DNA of 64,000 nucleotides from assembly GCA_014802325.1 (NCBI GenBank), contig JAAVCK010000008.1, positions 1 to 64,000 of the forward strand. The letters run 5' to 3'. Position numbers and translations under genes: made by a program. This DNA is from Bacteroides sp. (GTDB lineage Bacteria; Bacteroidota; Bacteroidia; Bacteroidales; Muribaculaceae). Every line of letters starts with the position of its first letter. The first letter of the stretch is position 1. This document shows positions 43,076 to 52,467 of this stretch, in pieces. The notes under the pieces were generated by a model, which saw only the letters and a program-made list of their open reading frames with translations, was not told where the DNA came from and made no database searches.

Positions 43076-44737
43076 ATGAAAAAAATACTCCTTATAGCGC
43101 TATGCTTTGCGGCCGCCGCAGCAGCGGTCACAGGCGCCACACGCAGCCGCAAAAATGAGATTTCGCGCAATCTCGACATATTCAATTCCGTATATAAGGA
43201 ACTCCAGACTTTCTACGTAGACTCTATCGACGCCGAACGCAGCATCAACGTGGCCATCGCCGCCATGCTCAACGACATCGACCCCTACACCGAATACATC
43301 TCGGCCAAAGATCAGGAAGACTTCCGCTCCATGACCACAGGTGAATATGCCGGTATCGGCTCGTACATTCAGGAGCGGCCGGGCGGTAAAGTGATAATAT
43401 CAGAGCCTCACGAAGGCTCACCCGCCGCTCTGGCCGGGCTGCGCCCGGGCGACCTCATAGTGGCAATCGACGGCGACAGCACTGCCGGATGGCGCTCGTC
43501 GCAGGTGAGCGAGCGGCTTAAAGGTCAGGCCGGCACTAAGGTCACAGTGACCGTGAATCGGCCTTATGTACAGGACTCTATAATCACCGTCGACATCATC
43601 CGCCGCAAGATACAGATACCCTCAGTGCCCTACTACGGCATGGCAGCCGACGGCGTGGGCTACATAGCGCTCAACTCGTTTACCGACAAGAGCTACGACG
43701 AGGTGCGCGATGCCCTGCTCGACCTCCGCAACAACCATGAAGCCAAAAGTCTGATACTCGACCTGCGCGGCAATGGTGGCGGACTGCTCGAAAGCGCCGT
43801 GAAAATCCTCGGCCTTTTTCTGCCCAAGAACACCGAAGTCCTGACCACCCGAGGTAAAGGTCTGCTCAACGAGCGCACCTACAAGACATCGGGCAAACCT
43901 GTCGACACGAAGATGCCTATCGTGGTGCTAATCGACGGCGCCACAGCATCGTCGAGCGAGATTGTGACCGGTGCACTCCAGGATCTTGACCGCGCCGTAG
44001 TGGTGGGCAACCGCTCGTTTGGCAAAGGACTGGTTCAGGGCACACGTCAGCTCCCCTACGAGGGACTGCTCAAAGTCACCACCGCCAAATACTACATTCC
44101 GTCAGGTCGCCTCATTCAGGCCATCGACTACTCGCGCCGCAATCCCGACGGCTCGGTAGCGCGTATCCCCGACTCGCTGACCACAGTGTTTCACACCGCC
44201 GGCGGACGCGAGGTGCGCGACGGTGGTGGTATCACTCCCGACGTGAAGATAGACTATCCCGATGTAAACCGCATTACTTATAATGTGGTGCGCGACAACT
44301 GGAGCTTTGACTTCGCTACTAAATATGCAGCCGAGCATCCATCCATTCCGGCGCCGGCCGACTTCGAGCTTACCGACACGATCTACGAGCAGTTCAAGCA
44401 GTCGATCGATCCTTCGCGCTTTGAATACGATAAGGTGCTTGAGACTGCCATGAAGCAGATGCGCGAACTCGCCCGCTCGGAAGGCTATATGAACGACTCC
44501 ACCGCAGCCGAATTTGACCGTCTCGAAGGCATGCTGCGCCACGACCTCTACCGCGACCTCGACACCCATCGCGCCGATATAACCAACTATCTCGCACCCC
44601 AAATCATATCACGCTACTACTTCGGCCGCGGCGAACTCGAATATGACGTGAAACACAGCCCCGATGTGAAGCGCGCCATAGAGATACTCGGCAGCGACGA
44701 ATACGATAAAATACTTCACCCCGGCGCATCGCGATGA
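43076..44737 (+). CDS. S41 family C-terminal processing peptidase (CtpA/Prc type)
   Basis: A 553-residue exported serine protease. It has a signal peptide (about residues 1-20), a PDZ domain (about 88-165, GRPGGKVIISEPHEGSPAALAGLRPGD-like), and the S41 core. The nucleophile serine is in IDGATASSSEIVTGAL (about 303), and the general-base lysine is in GNRSFGKGLVQGT. A long helical C-terminal extension (about 420-553) is typical of Bacteroidota members. It degrades or trims periplasmic proteins from their C termini. The mfd gene starts within its stop codon region (4-bp overlap). Confidence 0.92.
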   Translation: MKKILLIALCFAAAAAAVTGATRSRKNEISRNLDIFNSVYKELQTFYVDSIDAERSINVAIAAMLNDIDPYTEYISAKDQEDFRSMTTGEYAGIGSYIQERPGGKVIISEPHEGSPAALAGLRPGDLIVAIDGDSTAGWRSSQVSERLKGQAGTKVTVTVNRPYVQDSIITVDIIRRKIQIPSVPYYGMAADGVGYIALNSFTDKSYDEVRDALLDLRNNHEAKSLILDLRGNGGGLLESAVKILGLFLPKNTEVLTTRGKGLLNERTYKTSGKPVDTKMPIVVLIDGATASSSEIVTGALQDLDRAVVVGNRSFGKGLVQGTRQLPYEGLLKVTTAKYYIPSGRLIQAIDYSRRNPDGSVARIPDSLTTVFHTAGGREVRDGGGITPDVKIDYPDVNRITYNVVRDNWSFDFATKYAAEHPSIPAPADFELTDTIYEQFKQSIDPSRFEYDKVLETAMKQMRELARSEGYMNDSTAAEFDRLEGMLRHDLYRDLDTHRADITNYLAPQIISRYYFGRGELEYDVKHSPDVKRAIEILGSDEYDKILHPGASR

Positions 44738-47700
44738 CGCTTGAAGATATAAGCCGGCGGTTTATCACCGCCCCGCGCCGCCGATCGCTGACGGCGGCTA
44801 TGACTTCGGGCAGCGGCCTCGTGTCGCTCTACGGACTCGCAGGCTCATCGGCGGCAATGGCTCTGTCGGCTATCGACGGCGGAGGGCAACCCGTGATAGT
44901 GGTGGGAGATTCGGCCGACGATGCCGGATACCTCTACCACGACCTGTCGCGACTCGTGGGCGAAGACAATGTGGTGATGTTTCCATCGGCCTACAAGCGC
45001 GACATAAAGTACGGCCAGATCGATCCGCCCTCGCAGATACTTCGCACCGAGGCCCTCAACCGCTGGTATGCCCCCGACAGCGCTCCGCTTTTCGTGGTGA
45101 CATATCCGGAGGCGATGGCCGAGAAAGTGGCATCGAGAAATCTCATCGAGAATACCACCATGCGGCTTGTAAAGGGTCAGACCACCGACCCGCAGGAGCT
45201 GGTGAAGTGGCTGATGGACAACGGATTTGTGAAGCGCGACTACGTATACGAACCCGGGCAGTGGGCCATGCGCGGCTCTATAGTCGACATCTACGGCTAC
45301 AGCAACGAGCTGCCGCTCCGCATAGACTTTTTCGGCGACGAGATAGATTCGATACGACTCTTCAACATCGAGACACAACTTTCGGAACGCAATCTTGATG
45401 AGATAGCCATCACCTCAGGCGTGGCCTCACAGTCGGCCGGAGAGTCACTGCTCGACTTTATCGACAGATCAACCGTAATATGCTCCCGCGATCCGCACTA
45501 CACCGTGAGCCGTGTGGTAGCCGTATCGCAGGAGACCATGTCGGAAAACGCGCTTCTTGCAGGCACGCCCGACAATCTAATCGACGAAAAAGCCACCCGC
45601 CAGCTCGTCGACGGCGAGGCTTTCGCGCGCTCATTCGTTACATTCCGCCGCATTGCGTTCACCGCCGCAGCCCAGCCCGAGAAAGGAGCCGATAAAAGCA
45701 TCGACTTCAAGTGCACGCCACAGGCCATATATCACAAAAATTTCGACCTGATAAGCGAATCGTTCACCTCGTTTCTCTCACGCGGCTACCGCATCTGCAT
45801 CCTCTCAGACAGCGAGAAGCAGATCGAGCGCCTGAAAGTGATATTTGCCGACCGAGGTGACAAAATCGACTTCACCCCGGTCAACGCCACTCTCCACGAG
45901 GGATTTGTGGACGACGCCACCAAGACCTGCGTATTTACCGACCACCAGATATTTGACCGCTTCCACAAATACACTCTGCGAAGCGAGCGCGCCCGTTCGG
46001 GCAAACTCGCCCTCTCGCTCAAGGAACTCAGCTCCATCGAACCGGGCGACTATATAGTACACGTGGACCACGGCGTAGGCAAATTTGCCGGACTGCTGCG
46101 CACCAACGTCAACGGCCACACGCAGGAGATGATAAAACTCGTGTATGCCAACGACGATATTATCTTCGTATCGATCCACGCCCTCCACAAACTCGCCAAA
46201 TACCGCGGTAAAGAGGGCGAACCACCGAAAATCAACAAACTCGGCACCGGTGCGTGGAACCGCATCAAGGAGCGCACCAAGAGCAAGCTCAAAGATATAG
46301 CCCGCGACCTCATCAAGCTCTACGCCGCGCGCAAAAGCGAAAAAGGATTCTCATTTTCGCCCGACAGCTATCTCCAGCAGGAACTTGAGGCATCGTTTAT
46401 CTACGAGGATACCCCCGACCAGCTCACCGTGACCAAAGCCGTGAAAGCCGATATGGAGAGCGACCGCCCGATGGACCGCCTGGTGTGTGGCGACGTAGGC
46501 TTCGGCAAGACCGAGATAGCGGTGCGCGCCGCGTTCAAGGCCGCCACCGACGGCAAGCAGGTGGCTGTACTCGTGCCCACCACCGTACTCGCATTCCAGC
46601 ACTTCACCACGTTTTCAAAACGTCTGGCCGACTTCCCAGTCAGAGTGGAATATCTGTCGCGCGCCCGCACCGCCAAGCAGGTGCGTCAGATACTTGCCGA
46701 TCTGGCCGACGGTAAGATCGACATACTCATAGGCACCCACCGCATAGTGGGCAAAGATGTAAAATTCAAGGACCTCGGGCTGCTTATCATCGACGAGGAG
46801 CAGAAATTCGGCGTGGCCGTGAAGGAAAAGCTGAAGCAGATGAAGACCAACGTCGACACCCTCACGCTTACCGCCACCCCCATACCGCGCACACTCCAGT
46901 TCTCGCTCATGGGAGCGCGTGACCTTTCGTCGCTCAACACCCCGCCCGCCAACCGTTACCCCATCATCACATCAGTGACCGGCGATGACGACGACGTGAT
47001 AGCCGAGGCTGTCAACTTCGAGCTGTCGCGCAACGGGCAGGTGTTCATGATCAACAACCGCATCGAAGGCCTCTACGAACTCGAATCGCGGGTGCGCCGC
47101 CTCGTGCCCGATGCCCGCGTGGTGACAGCCCACGGCCAGATGGCACCCGAGGCGCTCGAAAAGACCATAATCGACTTCGCCAACCACGACTATGACGTGC
47201 TCATAGCCACCACCATACTCGAAAGCGGCATAGACATGCCCAATGTCAACACCATCATAGTCAACAACGCCCAGAACTTCGGCCTGAGCGAGCTCCACCA
47301 GCTGCGCGGCCGCGTGGGGCGAAGCGCACGCAAGGCATTCTGCTATCTGCTCGTGCCGCCACATATACCGCTCTCGCCCGTGGCACGACGCCGCCTGCAA
47401 GCCATAGAAAGTTTCTCCGAGCTGGGCAGCGGCATCCACATAGCCATGCAGGACCTCGACATACGCGGCGCCGGCAATCTGCTCGGAGCCGAACAGAGCG
47501 GATTTATAGCCGATCTCGGCTACGAGACCTATCAGAAGATACTGCGTGAGGCGGTGACCGAACTGCGCACCGAAGAGTTTGCCGACGTGGAGACCGACTC
47601 GCAGCAGGAGACAGAATACGTGGCCGACTGTGTGATCGAAAGCGACATGGAGCTGCTACTGCCGGCCGACTACGTGCCCACCGAGAGCGAGCGCATAGCG

Positions 47701-48084
47701 CTCTATCAGGAGCTTGACGGCATAGAGCGCGAGCTTGACCTGCGCGCATTCGCCTCGAAGCTCGTCGACCGTTTCGGCGAGATACCTGCCGTGACGCTCG
47801 AACTGATGCGCATACCGCGCTTACGCGGCATGGCCCGGAGGCTCGGTATCGAAAAAGTGTCGCTCAAGCAGGGCATGATGTACCTGTATTTTGTCGACAA
47901 GACCAATGTGGCCTACTATCAGTCGCCCGCATTCGGACGCTTGCTCAACTATCTGCAACTCAACGCGCGCCGCTGCAAGATACGCGAGCGCAACGGCCGT
48001 AACTCGTTTGTAGTGGACGACGTGGCCGACGTGGAGACCGCCGTGGCCATACTCGAACAGGTGCTTTCACTCCCGGCTCTATGA
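44734..48084 (+). CDS. mfd: Transcription-repair coupling factor
   Basis: A 1116-residue ATP-dependent translocase that removes stalled RNA polymerase and recruits UvrA. It has UvrB-like N-terminal modules (about residues 1-400), then the RNA-polymerase-interacting CarD-like domain (ELSSIEPGDYIVHVDHGVGKF, about 430-450). The helicase core has Walker A GDVGFGKTEIAVRAAFKA (about 583-600), the DEEQ box (LLIIDEEQKFGV, about 684-695), TLTATPIPRTLQFSL, and QLRGRVGRSARKAFCYLL. A TRCF C-terminal domain completes it. It overlaps the S41 protease gene by 4 bp. Confidence 0.96.
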   Translation: MTLEDISRRFITAPRRRSLTAAMTSGSGLVSLYGLAGSSAAMALSAIDGGGQPVIVVGDSADDAGYLYHDLSRLVGEDNVVMFPSAYKRDIKYGQIDPPSQILRTEALNRWYAPDSAPLFVVTYPEAMAEKVASRNLIENTTMRLVKGQTTDPQELVKWLMDNGFVKRDYVYEPGQWAMRGSIVDIYGYSNELPLRIDFFGDEIDSIRLFNIETQLSERNLDEIAITSGVASQSAGESLLDFIDRSTVICSRDPHYTVSRVVAVSQETMSENALLAGTPDNLIDEKATRQLVDGEAFARSFVTFRRIAFTAAAQPEKGADKSIDFKCTPQAIYHKNFDLISESFTSFLSRGYRICILSDSEKQIERLKVIFADRGDKIDFTPVNATLHEGFVDDATKTCVFTDHQIFDRFHKYTLRSERARSGKLALSLKELSSIEPGDYIVHVDHGVGKFAGLLRTNVNGHTQEMIKLVYANDDIIFVSIHALHKLAKYRGKEGEPPKINKLGTGAWNRIKERTKSKLKDIARDLIKLYAARKSEKGFSFSPDSYLQQELEASFIYEDTPDQLTVTKAVKADMESDRPMDRLVCGDVGFGKTEIAVRAAFKAATDGKQVAVLVPTTVLAFQHFTTFSKRLADFPVRVEYLSRARTAKQVRQILADLADGKIDILIGTHRIVGKDVKFKDLGLLIIDEEQKFGVAVKEKLKQMKTNVDTLTLTATPIPRTLQFSLMGARDLSSLNTPPANRYPIITSVTGDDDDVIAEAVNFELSRNGQVFMINNRIEGLYELESRVRRLVPDARVVTAHGQMAPEALEKTIIDFANHDYDVLIATTILESGIDMPNVNTIIVNNAQNFGLSELHQLRGRVGRSARKAFCYLLVPPHIPLSPVARRRLQAIESFSELGSGIHIAMQDLDIRGAGNLLGAEQSGFIADLGYETYQKILREAVTELRTEEFADVETDSQQETEYVADCVIESDMELLLPADYVPTESERIALYQELDGIERELDLRAFASKLVDRFGEIPAVTLELMRIPRLRGMARRLGIEKVSLKQGMMYLYFVDKTNVAYYQSPAFGRLLNYLQLNARRCKIRERNGRNSFVVDDVADVETAVAILEQVLSLPAL

Positions 48085-48170
48085 CCCCTGTTGAAATCAA
48101 TCGGGCGGTGTCTTCTCAGATACCGCCCGCACATATAATTCTCTTGTCCAATTCAATTAGATATTTCTAC

Positions 48171-48178
48171 TATATTTG
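48171..48178 (+). promoter_or_regulatory. -7 box of the YgiQ-type gene
   Basis: TATATTTG matches TAnnTTTG. A TTG lies about 25 bp upstream (48143-48145), slightly long for the usual spacing. Confidence 0.55.
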
Positions 48179-48245
48179 ACGCGCGGCAAAGCCAATCGTT
48201 ACAGCACCGCACGAATATTTAACTATTTTTAGCACATATCCTGTC

Positions 48246-50078
48246 ATGAACAATATCACCGACTATCTGCCCACATCGGTAAAAGAAATGAAAGCACTCG
48301 GATGGGACCACGTGGATGTGGTACTTTTCACGGGCGACGCCTACGTGGATCATCCCTCGTTTGGCGCAGCCGTGGTAGGCCGCACGCTTCAGGCCGCCGG
48401 CTACAATGTGGCTATCGTGCCTCAGCCCAACTGGCAGGATGATCTGCGTGACTTCAAGAAATTCGGAGCGCCGAGACTGTTTTTCGGTGTGTCGGCCGGA
48501 GCTATGGACTCGATGGTCAACCACTACACCGCCGCCCGACGCCTTCGCAGCGATGACGCATATACACCCAACGGCCGCCACGGCGCCCGCCCCGACTATC
48601 CCACCATAGTATACTCCGACATACTCCGATCCATCTACCCCGATACTCCTATCATAGCCGGAGGCATCGAAGCCTCGATGCGCCGCAACAGCCACTATGA
48701 CTACTGGCAGGACCGCCTGCGCCCCTCCATACTCATGGACTGCAAGGCCGATCTGATAGTCTACGGCATGGGCGAAAGCATAGATGTGGAGATAGCGCGC
48801 CGACTCGAAGCCGGCGAAAAAATCACCGACATCACCGACTTGCCTCAGACCGTGGTGCGACGCCCGGCCGCTGAGATACCCCGTGCCGACGACGACCGAA
48901 ATGTAATCCTCGCCTCATATGACGAGTGCCGGCGCGACAAGCGATGCCAGGCATCAAACTTCAAAATCATCGAGACCGAGAGCAACGCCATGGAAGGCCG
49001 TGTGATATGGCAGCTCCACGGCGACACGGCCATAAAAGTCAATCCCATGCTTCCGCCACTCACCACCGAGCAGCTCGATGCGTCATACGATCTGCCCTAC
49101 ACCCGTCTGCCCCACCCCCGCTACAAAGGCAAGCGCATACCGGCCTACGAGATGATACGCCACTCCATCACTATGCACCGCGGATGTTTCGGCGGGTGCG
49201 CGTTCTGCACCATATCGGCCCACCAGGGTAAATTCATATCCTCGCGCTCGGCCGACTCCATACTGCGCGAAGCACACGCCATAACCCGTATGCCCGACTT
49301 CAAGGGCTACATATCCGACCTCGGAGGCCCGTCGGCCAACATGTACGGTATGCACGGCAAGAATCTCGAAGCATGCCGCCGCTGCCGGCGCCCGTCGTGT
49401 CTGCACCCGGCCGTGTGTCCCAATCTCAATACTGACCACGGCCCGCTCACCGACCTCTACCGACGTGTCGACGAAATGCCCGAAATCAAGAAATCGTTTG
49501 TAGGCTCGGGCGTACGCTATGATCTGTCAACACATCCCACCGGCAACCCCGACGTAGACCGCCGCAACCGCATTTACAACGAGCAGCTCATCACACGCCA
49601 CGTGTCGGGACGGCTGAAAGTGGCGCCCGAACACACGTCTGACCGCGTGCTTGAGCTTATGCGCAAGCCGTCGTTTGACCTCTACCACAGGTTTGCCTCA
49701 CTGTTTGCCGATGTGAACCGTCGCGCCGGGCTGCGCCAGCAACTCATCCCCTATTTCATCTCCTCACATCCCGGCTGCCGCGAGACAGACATGGCCGAAC
49801 TGGCCGTAGAGACCAAAGATATGGGTCTGCAGCTCGAACAGGTGCAGGACTTCACGCCCACCCCAATGACCCTTTCGACCGAGATATATTACTCGGGCTT
49901 CAACCCCTACACGGGCGAGAAAGTGTTCACCGCCACCACTCCGGCCGAAAAACTCGCCCAGCGCAAGTACTTCTTCTGGTGGGACCGCACTTACCGCATG
50001 GATATCACCCGGTCGCTCGAACGCCTCCACCGTCCCGACCTGCTCCGCCGCCTCTACCCGCCTAAAGGCCGCAGATAA
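48246..50078 (+). CDS. YgiQ-family radical SAM protein
   Basis: A 610-residue cytosolic protein. The N-terminal YgiQ region (about residues 1-290) begins DYLPTSVKEMKALGWDHVDV and includes IAGGIEASMRRNSHYDYW. The radical SAM domain has the cluster motif CFGGCAFCTI (CxxxCxxC, about 317-326), GYISDLGGPSANMYGM, and a Cys-rich CRRCRRPSCLHPAVCPN insertion that could bind a second metal site. Then come LKVAPEHTSDRVL and QDFTPTPMTLSTEIYY. The reaction of this widespread family is not established. Confidence 0.9.
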   Translation: MNNITDYLPTSVKEMKALGWDHVDVVLFTGDAYVDHPSFGAAVVGRTLQAAGYNVAIVPQPNWQDDLRDFKKFGAPRLFFGVSAGAMDSMVNHYTAARRLRSDDAYTPNGRHGARPDYPTIVYSDILRSIYPDTPIIAGGIEASMRRNSHYDYWQDRLRPSILMDCKADLIVYGMGESIDVEIARRLEAGEKITDITDLPQTVVRRPAAEIPRADDDRNVILASYDECRRDKRCQASNFKIIETESNAMEGRVIWQLHGDTAIKVNPMLPPLTTEQLDASYDLPYTRLPHPRYKGKRIPAYEMIRHSITMHRGCFGGCAFCTISAHQGKFISSRSADSILREAHAITRMPDFKGYISDLGGPSANMYGMHGKNLEACRRCRRPSCLHPAVCPNLNTDHGPLTDLYRRVDEMPEIKKSFVGSGVRYDLSTHPTGNPDVDRRNRIYNEQLITRHVSGRLKVAPEHTSDRVLELMRKPSFDLYHRFASLFADVNRRAGLRQQLIPYFISSHPGCRETDMAELAVETKDMGLQLEQVQDFTPTPMTLSTEIYYSGFNPYTGEKVFTATTPAEKLAQRKYFFWWDRTYRMDITRSLERLHRPDLLRRLYPPKGRR

Positions 50079-50128
50079 AAAAAGCGGTCAGGACCACTCT
50101 GACCGTGTGCGGTCTGAGTGGTCCTGAC
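50075..50128. terminator. Bidirectional terminator between convergent genes
   Basis: A perfect 13-bp stem, GTCAGGACCACTC (50087-50099) with GAGTGGTCCTGAC (50116-50128). On the minus strand it is followed by CGCTTTTTTTATC. It ends the thioredoxin transcript and probably the YgiQ one as well. Confidence 0.85.
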
Positions 50129-50151
50129 TAAATATCTTATATATCTGCTGA

Positions 50152-50622
50152 TCAGAATCCGAGGAATTCGGCAAACTCAGCCTCATCCATAGCGCCTACG
50201 CGCGAGCGGGTGGTGCCGTCGGGCATGAGCACCACCACCATAGGTATGGTGCGAACGCCGAACTGGTCAGCGGCTTTGGGATTATCGTCAACATCTACCG
50301 AAAGATATATAGCTTCGGGATGAGCCTTAGCCGACGCCTCAAACACAGGCTCGAAGCGCTTGCAGGGACCGCACCAGGTGGCATTGAAGTCGATCACCAC
50401 GGGCAGTTCGGGGTCGGGTTGCACCTGAGTGGGGAACTGTGCGGGAGTGTAGACTATCACACCTGTGCCGCGCTCATAGTTGGCCTCGGTGATTTCGGGA
50501 GTCTCCACGATATTTTCCACACCTTCCTCCACGGTTTCCGCCGCAGTCTCGGTATTAGCCTTGTTGCCACATGCGGTCATCATCATGGCCGCAGCAGCCA
50601 TACATAAGTAAATAGCTTTCAT
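50152..50622 (-). CDS. Thioredoxin-family lipoprotein
   Basis: A 156-residue lipoprotein with lipobox MMMTACG (Cys about 17). An acidic linker (ETAAETVEEGVENIVETPE) leads to a thioredoxin domain (about residues 60-156) with the active site NATWCGPCKRFEPVF and the cis-proline in VRTIPMVVVLMPDG. It is likely an envelope-anchored disulfide reductant. I chose ATG 50622 because the extra 11 upstream codons precede the signal peptide and the promoter -7 box lies at 50653. Confidence 0.87.
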   Translation of the reverse strand: MKAIYLCMAAAAMMMTACGNKANTETAAETVEEGVENIVETPEITEANYERGTGVIVYTPAQFPTQVQPDPELPVVIDFNATWCGPCKRFEPVFEASAKAHPEAIYLSVDVDDNPKAADQFGVRTIPMVVVLMPDGTTRSRVGAMDEAEFAEFLGF

Positions 50623-50652
50623 TTTGATTTTTGATGATTTTATGTTGTGGGG

Positions 50653-50683
50653 CAAAGATAGGCTAAATTTTCGGGTTAAACAA
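50653..50683 (-). promoter_or_regulatory. Promoter of the thioredoxin lipoprotein gene
   Basis: Minus-strand TATCTTTG (50653-50660) with TTG (50681-50683) 20 bp upstream. The leader is about 25 nt. Confidence 0.65.
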
Positions 50684-50714
50684 TATTCGGGCGGATAATT
50701 ACGTTAAAAAGATA

Positions 50715-51431
50715 ATGAAAAAGCGCCTGTCAGTAACATTATTTCTGCTTCTTGCGGCGGTGGCATCGGTTTTTGCTCAGAATCTGAACGACAAGCTGAT
50801 GAACCGCCCCTACACCGATATGCGCAAGTGGCATCTGGGATTTTCGATAGGAGCACACACCCAGGATATATCATTTACCCACAACGGTTTCGTGACCGAC
50901 GGCGGCGAGCAGTGGTTTATGGAGCAGCCGGCATTTTCGCCGGGATTCTGCGTCAACGGCCTGATCGACTACCGCCTGAGCACATATCTCAACCTGCGCT
51001 TCACGCCCGGTATGTATTTCGGCAACCGCGACATAAAGATGCGCGAGTACAACACCGGAGCCACGCTGTCGCAGAATCTCAAGTCGACCTATGTGGTGCT
51101 CCCGCTCGACCTGAAATTTTCGGGTATGCGCCTGCGCAACGCGCGTCCCTACGTGACGGGAGGCTTCATGGCCGCCCTCGACGTAGCCAAAAAGACGAGC
51201 GACTATCTCAAGACCAACACTTTCGACGCATTTCTCACCGTAGGCTTCGGATGCGACTTCTATCTGCCGTTTTTCAAGTTTATCCCCGAGATAAAGTTCT
51301 GCTTCGGCCTGCGCGACATATTGATCCACGACCGCCCCGATCTGGTGGACGATCCTGAAAAATTCAAGATTACACAATCGCTCGCCAAGGCGCGCTCCAA
51401 CATGGTGGTATTCACCTTCTATTTCGAATGA
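50715..51431 (+). CDS. PorT-family outer membrane beta-barrel protein
   Basis: A 238-residue exported protein with a signal peptide ending at about VFAQ (residue 22). The barrel pattern is alternating: RKWHLGFSIGAHTQDISFTH, INLRFTPGMYFGNRDIKM-like strands, a central TYVVLPLDLKFSG, and the terminal aromatic MVVFTFYFE. The layout matches PorT/SprT proteins required for type IX secretion in Porphyromonas and Flavobacterium. It opens the type IX cluster and overlaps the next gene by 4 bp (ATGA). Confidence 0.82.
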   Translation: MKKRLSVTLFLLLAAVASVFAQNLNDKLMNRPYTDMRKWHLGFSIGAHTQDISFTHNGFVTDGGEQWFMEQPAFSPGFCVNGLIDYRLSTYLNLRFTPGMYFGNRDIKMREYNTGATLSQNLKSTYVVLPLDLKFSGMRLRNARPYVTGGFMAALDVAKKTSDYLKTNTFDAFLTVGFGCDFYLPFFKFIPEIKFCFGLRDILIHDRPDLVDDPEKFKITQSLAKARSNMVVFTFYFE

Positions 51432-52441
51432 CACGCTATCGTCTGACACTACTGCTACTGCCGCTCGTGCTGGCCGCGCTGTGCTTTACCGACGCACAGG
51501 CGCAGACCGACGCGCGCCTCACCCAGTACTGGGCCGTGCCCACCTACTACAATCCCGGAGCCGTGGGCGAGACTGATTTCGTCAGGATACGCGGCGGCTC
51601 GCGTCTGCAATGGATAGGTATCGACAATGCTCCCACTACCTTTATAGTCACCGGCGACATGCCTCTGAAGATAGGCAAGAAGCGCGTGGGACTCGGAGTG
51701 ATGTTTCAGCAGGAGTCGGCCGGTCTATACACCAACATCACCGCCGACATACAACTCGGTTATAAACTCAACCTCTTCAAGGGAGTGCTCACCGGCGCCG
51801 TCAACATAGGTCTGCTCAACGAGAAATTCAAAGGCTCGGAAGTGTTCATACCCGATGACGACGACTATCACCAGTCGACCGACGAAGCCATACCTACCAC
51901 CGACGTAGGCGGCAATGCGCTCGACATAGGCGTGGGAGCCTACTACTATCACCCCAAGTTCTGGGCCGGAATATCGCTTCTTCACGCCAATAATCCCACG
52001 GTGACATTCACTTCAGATTCGCAGACCGCCACCGGCGGTACCTCGGCAGAAGGCACAAGTGCTAAAAATTTTGAATTTACCGCCCCGCGCACCTTATATT
52101 TTATGGCGGGCAGCAATATTCCAATTAAAAATACGTTATTTGAAGTGATACCCTCCATGCTCGTGCGCAGCGACTTCACGTTTACCACGTTTGACGTCAC
52201 CGCCCGAGTCAGATACAACAAATTCATATCGGCCGGCGTGGCCTACCGCTACAACGATGCCATATCGGCCATGATAGGAGTTGATTTCAAAGGGTTCTTT
52301 CTGGGCTACAGCTTCGACTATCCCACCACGGCCATCGCCAAGGCATCGTCAGGCAGCCACGAGATTTTCGCCGGGTACAGTCTGAAACTCGACTTCTCGG
52401 AAAAAAATAAAAACAAACACAAGAGCATACGCCTCATGTGA
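51428..52441 (+). CDS. PorP/SprF-family type IX secretion membrane protein
   Basis: A 337-residue outer membrane protein. After a signal peptide (about residues 1-25, cleaved after AQAQ) it follows the PorP/SprF pattern: LTQYWAVPTYYNPGAVGE, then RLQWIGIDNAPTTFIVTGD, GLGVMFQQESAGLYTN, the WAGISLLHANNP segment, and a final KLDFSEKNKNKHKSIRL. PorP-type proteins associate with the PorK-PorN ring and some gliding adhesins. It is located directly before gldK, the usual gene order. Confidence 0.9.
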   Translation: MTRYRLTLLLLPLVLAALCFTDAQAQTDARLTQYWAVPTYYNPGAVGETDFVRIRGGSRLQWIGIDNAPTTFIVTGDMPLKIGKKRVGLGVMFQQESAGLYTNITADIQLGYKLNLFKGVLTGAVNIGLLNEKFKGSEVFIPDDDDYHQSTDEAIPTTDVGGNALDIGVGAYYYHPKFWAGISLLHANNPTVTFTSDSQTATGGTSAEGTSAKNFEFTAPRTLYFMAGSNIPIKNTLFEVIPSMLVRSDFTFTTFDVTARVRYNKFISAGVAYRYNDAISAMIGVDFKGFFLGYSFDYPTTAIAKASSGSHEIFAGYSLKLDFSEKNKNKHKSIRLM

Positions 52442-52467
52442 CGGCGTGACTCCACATAACGCGACTT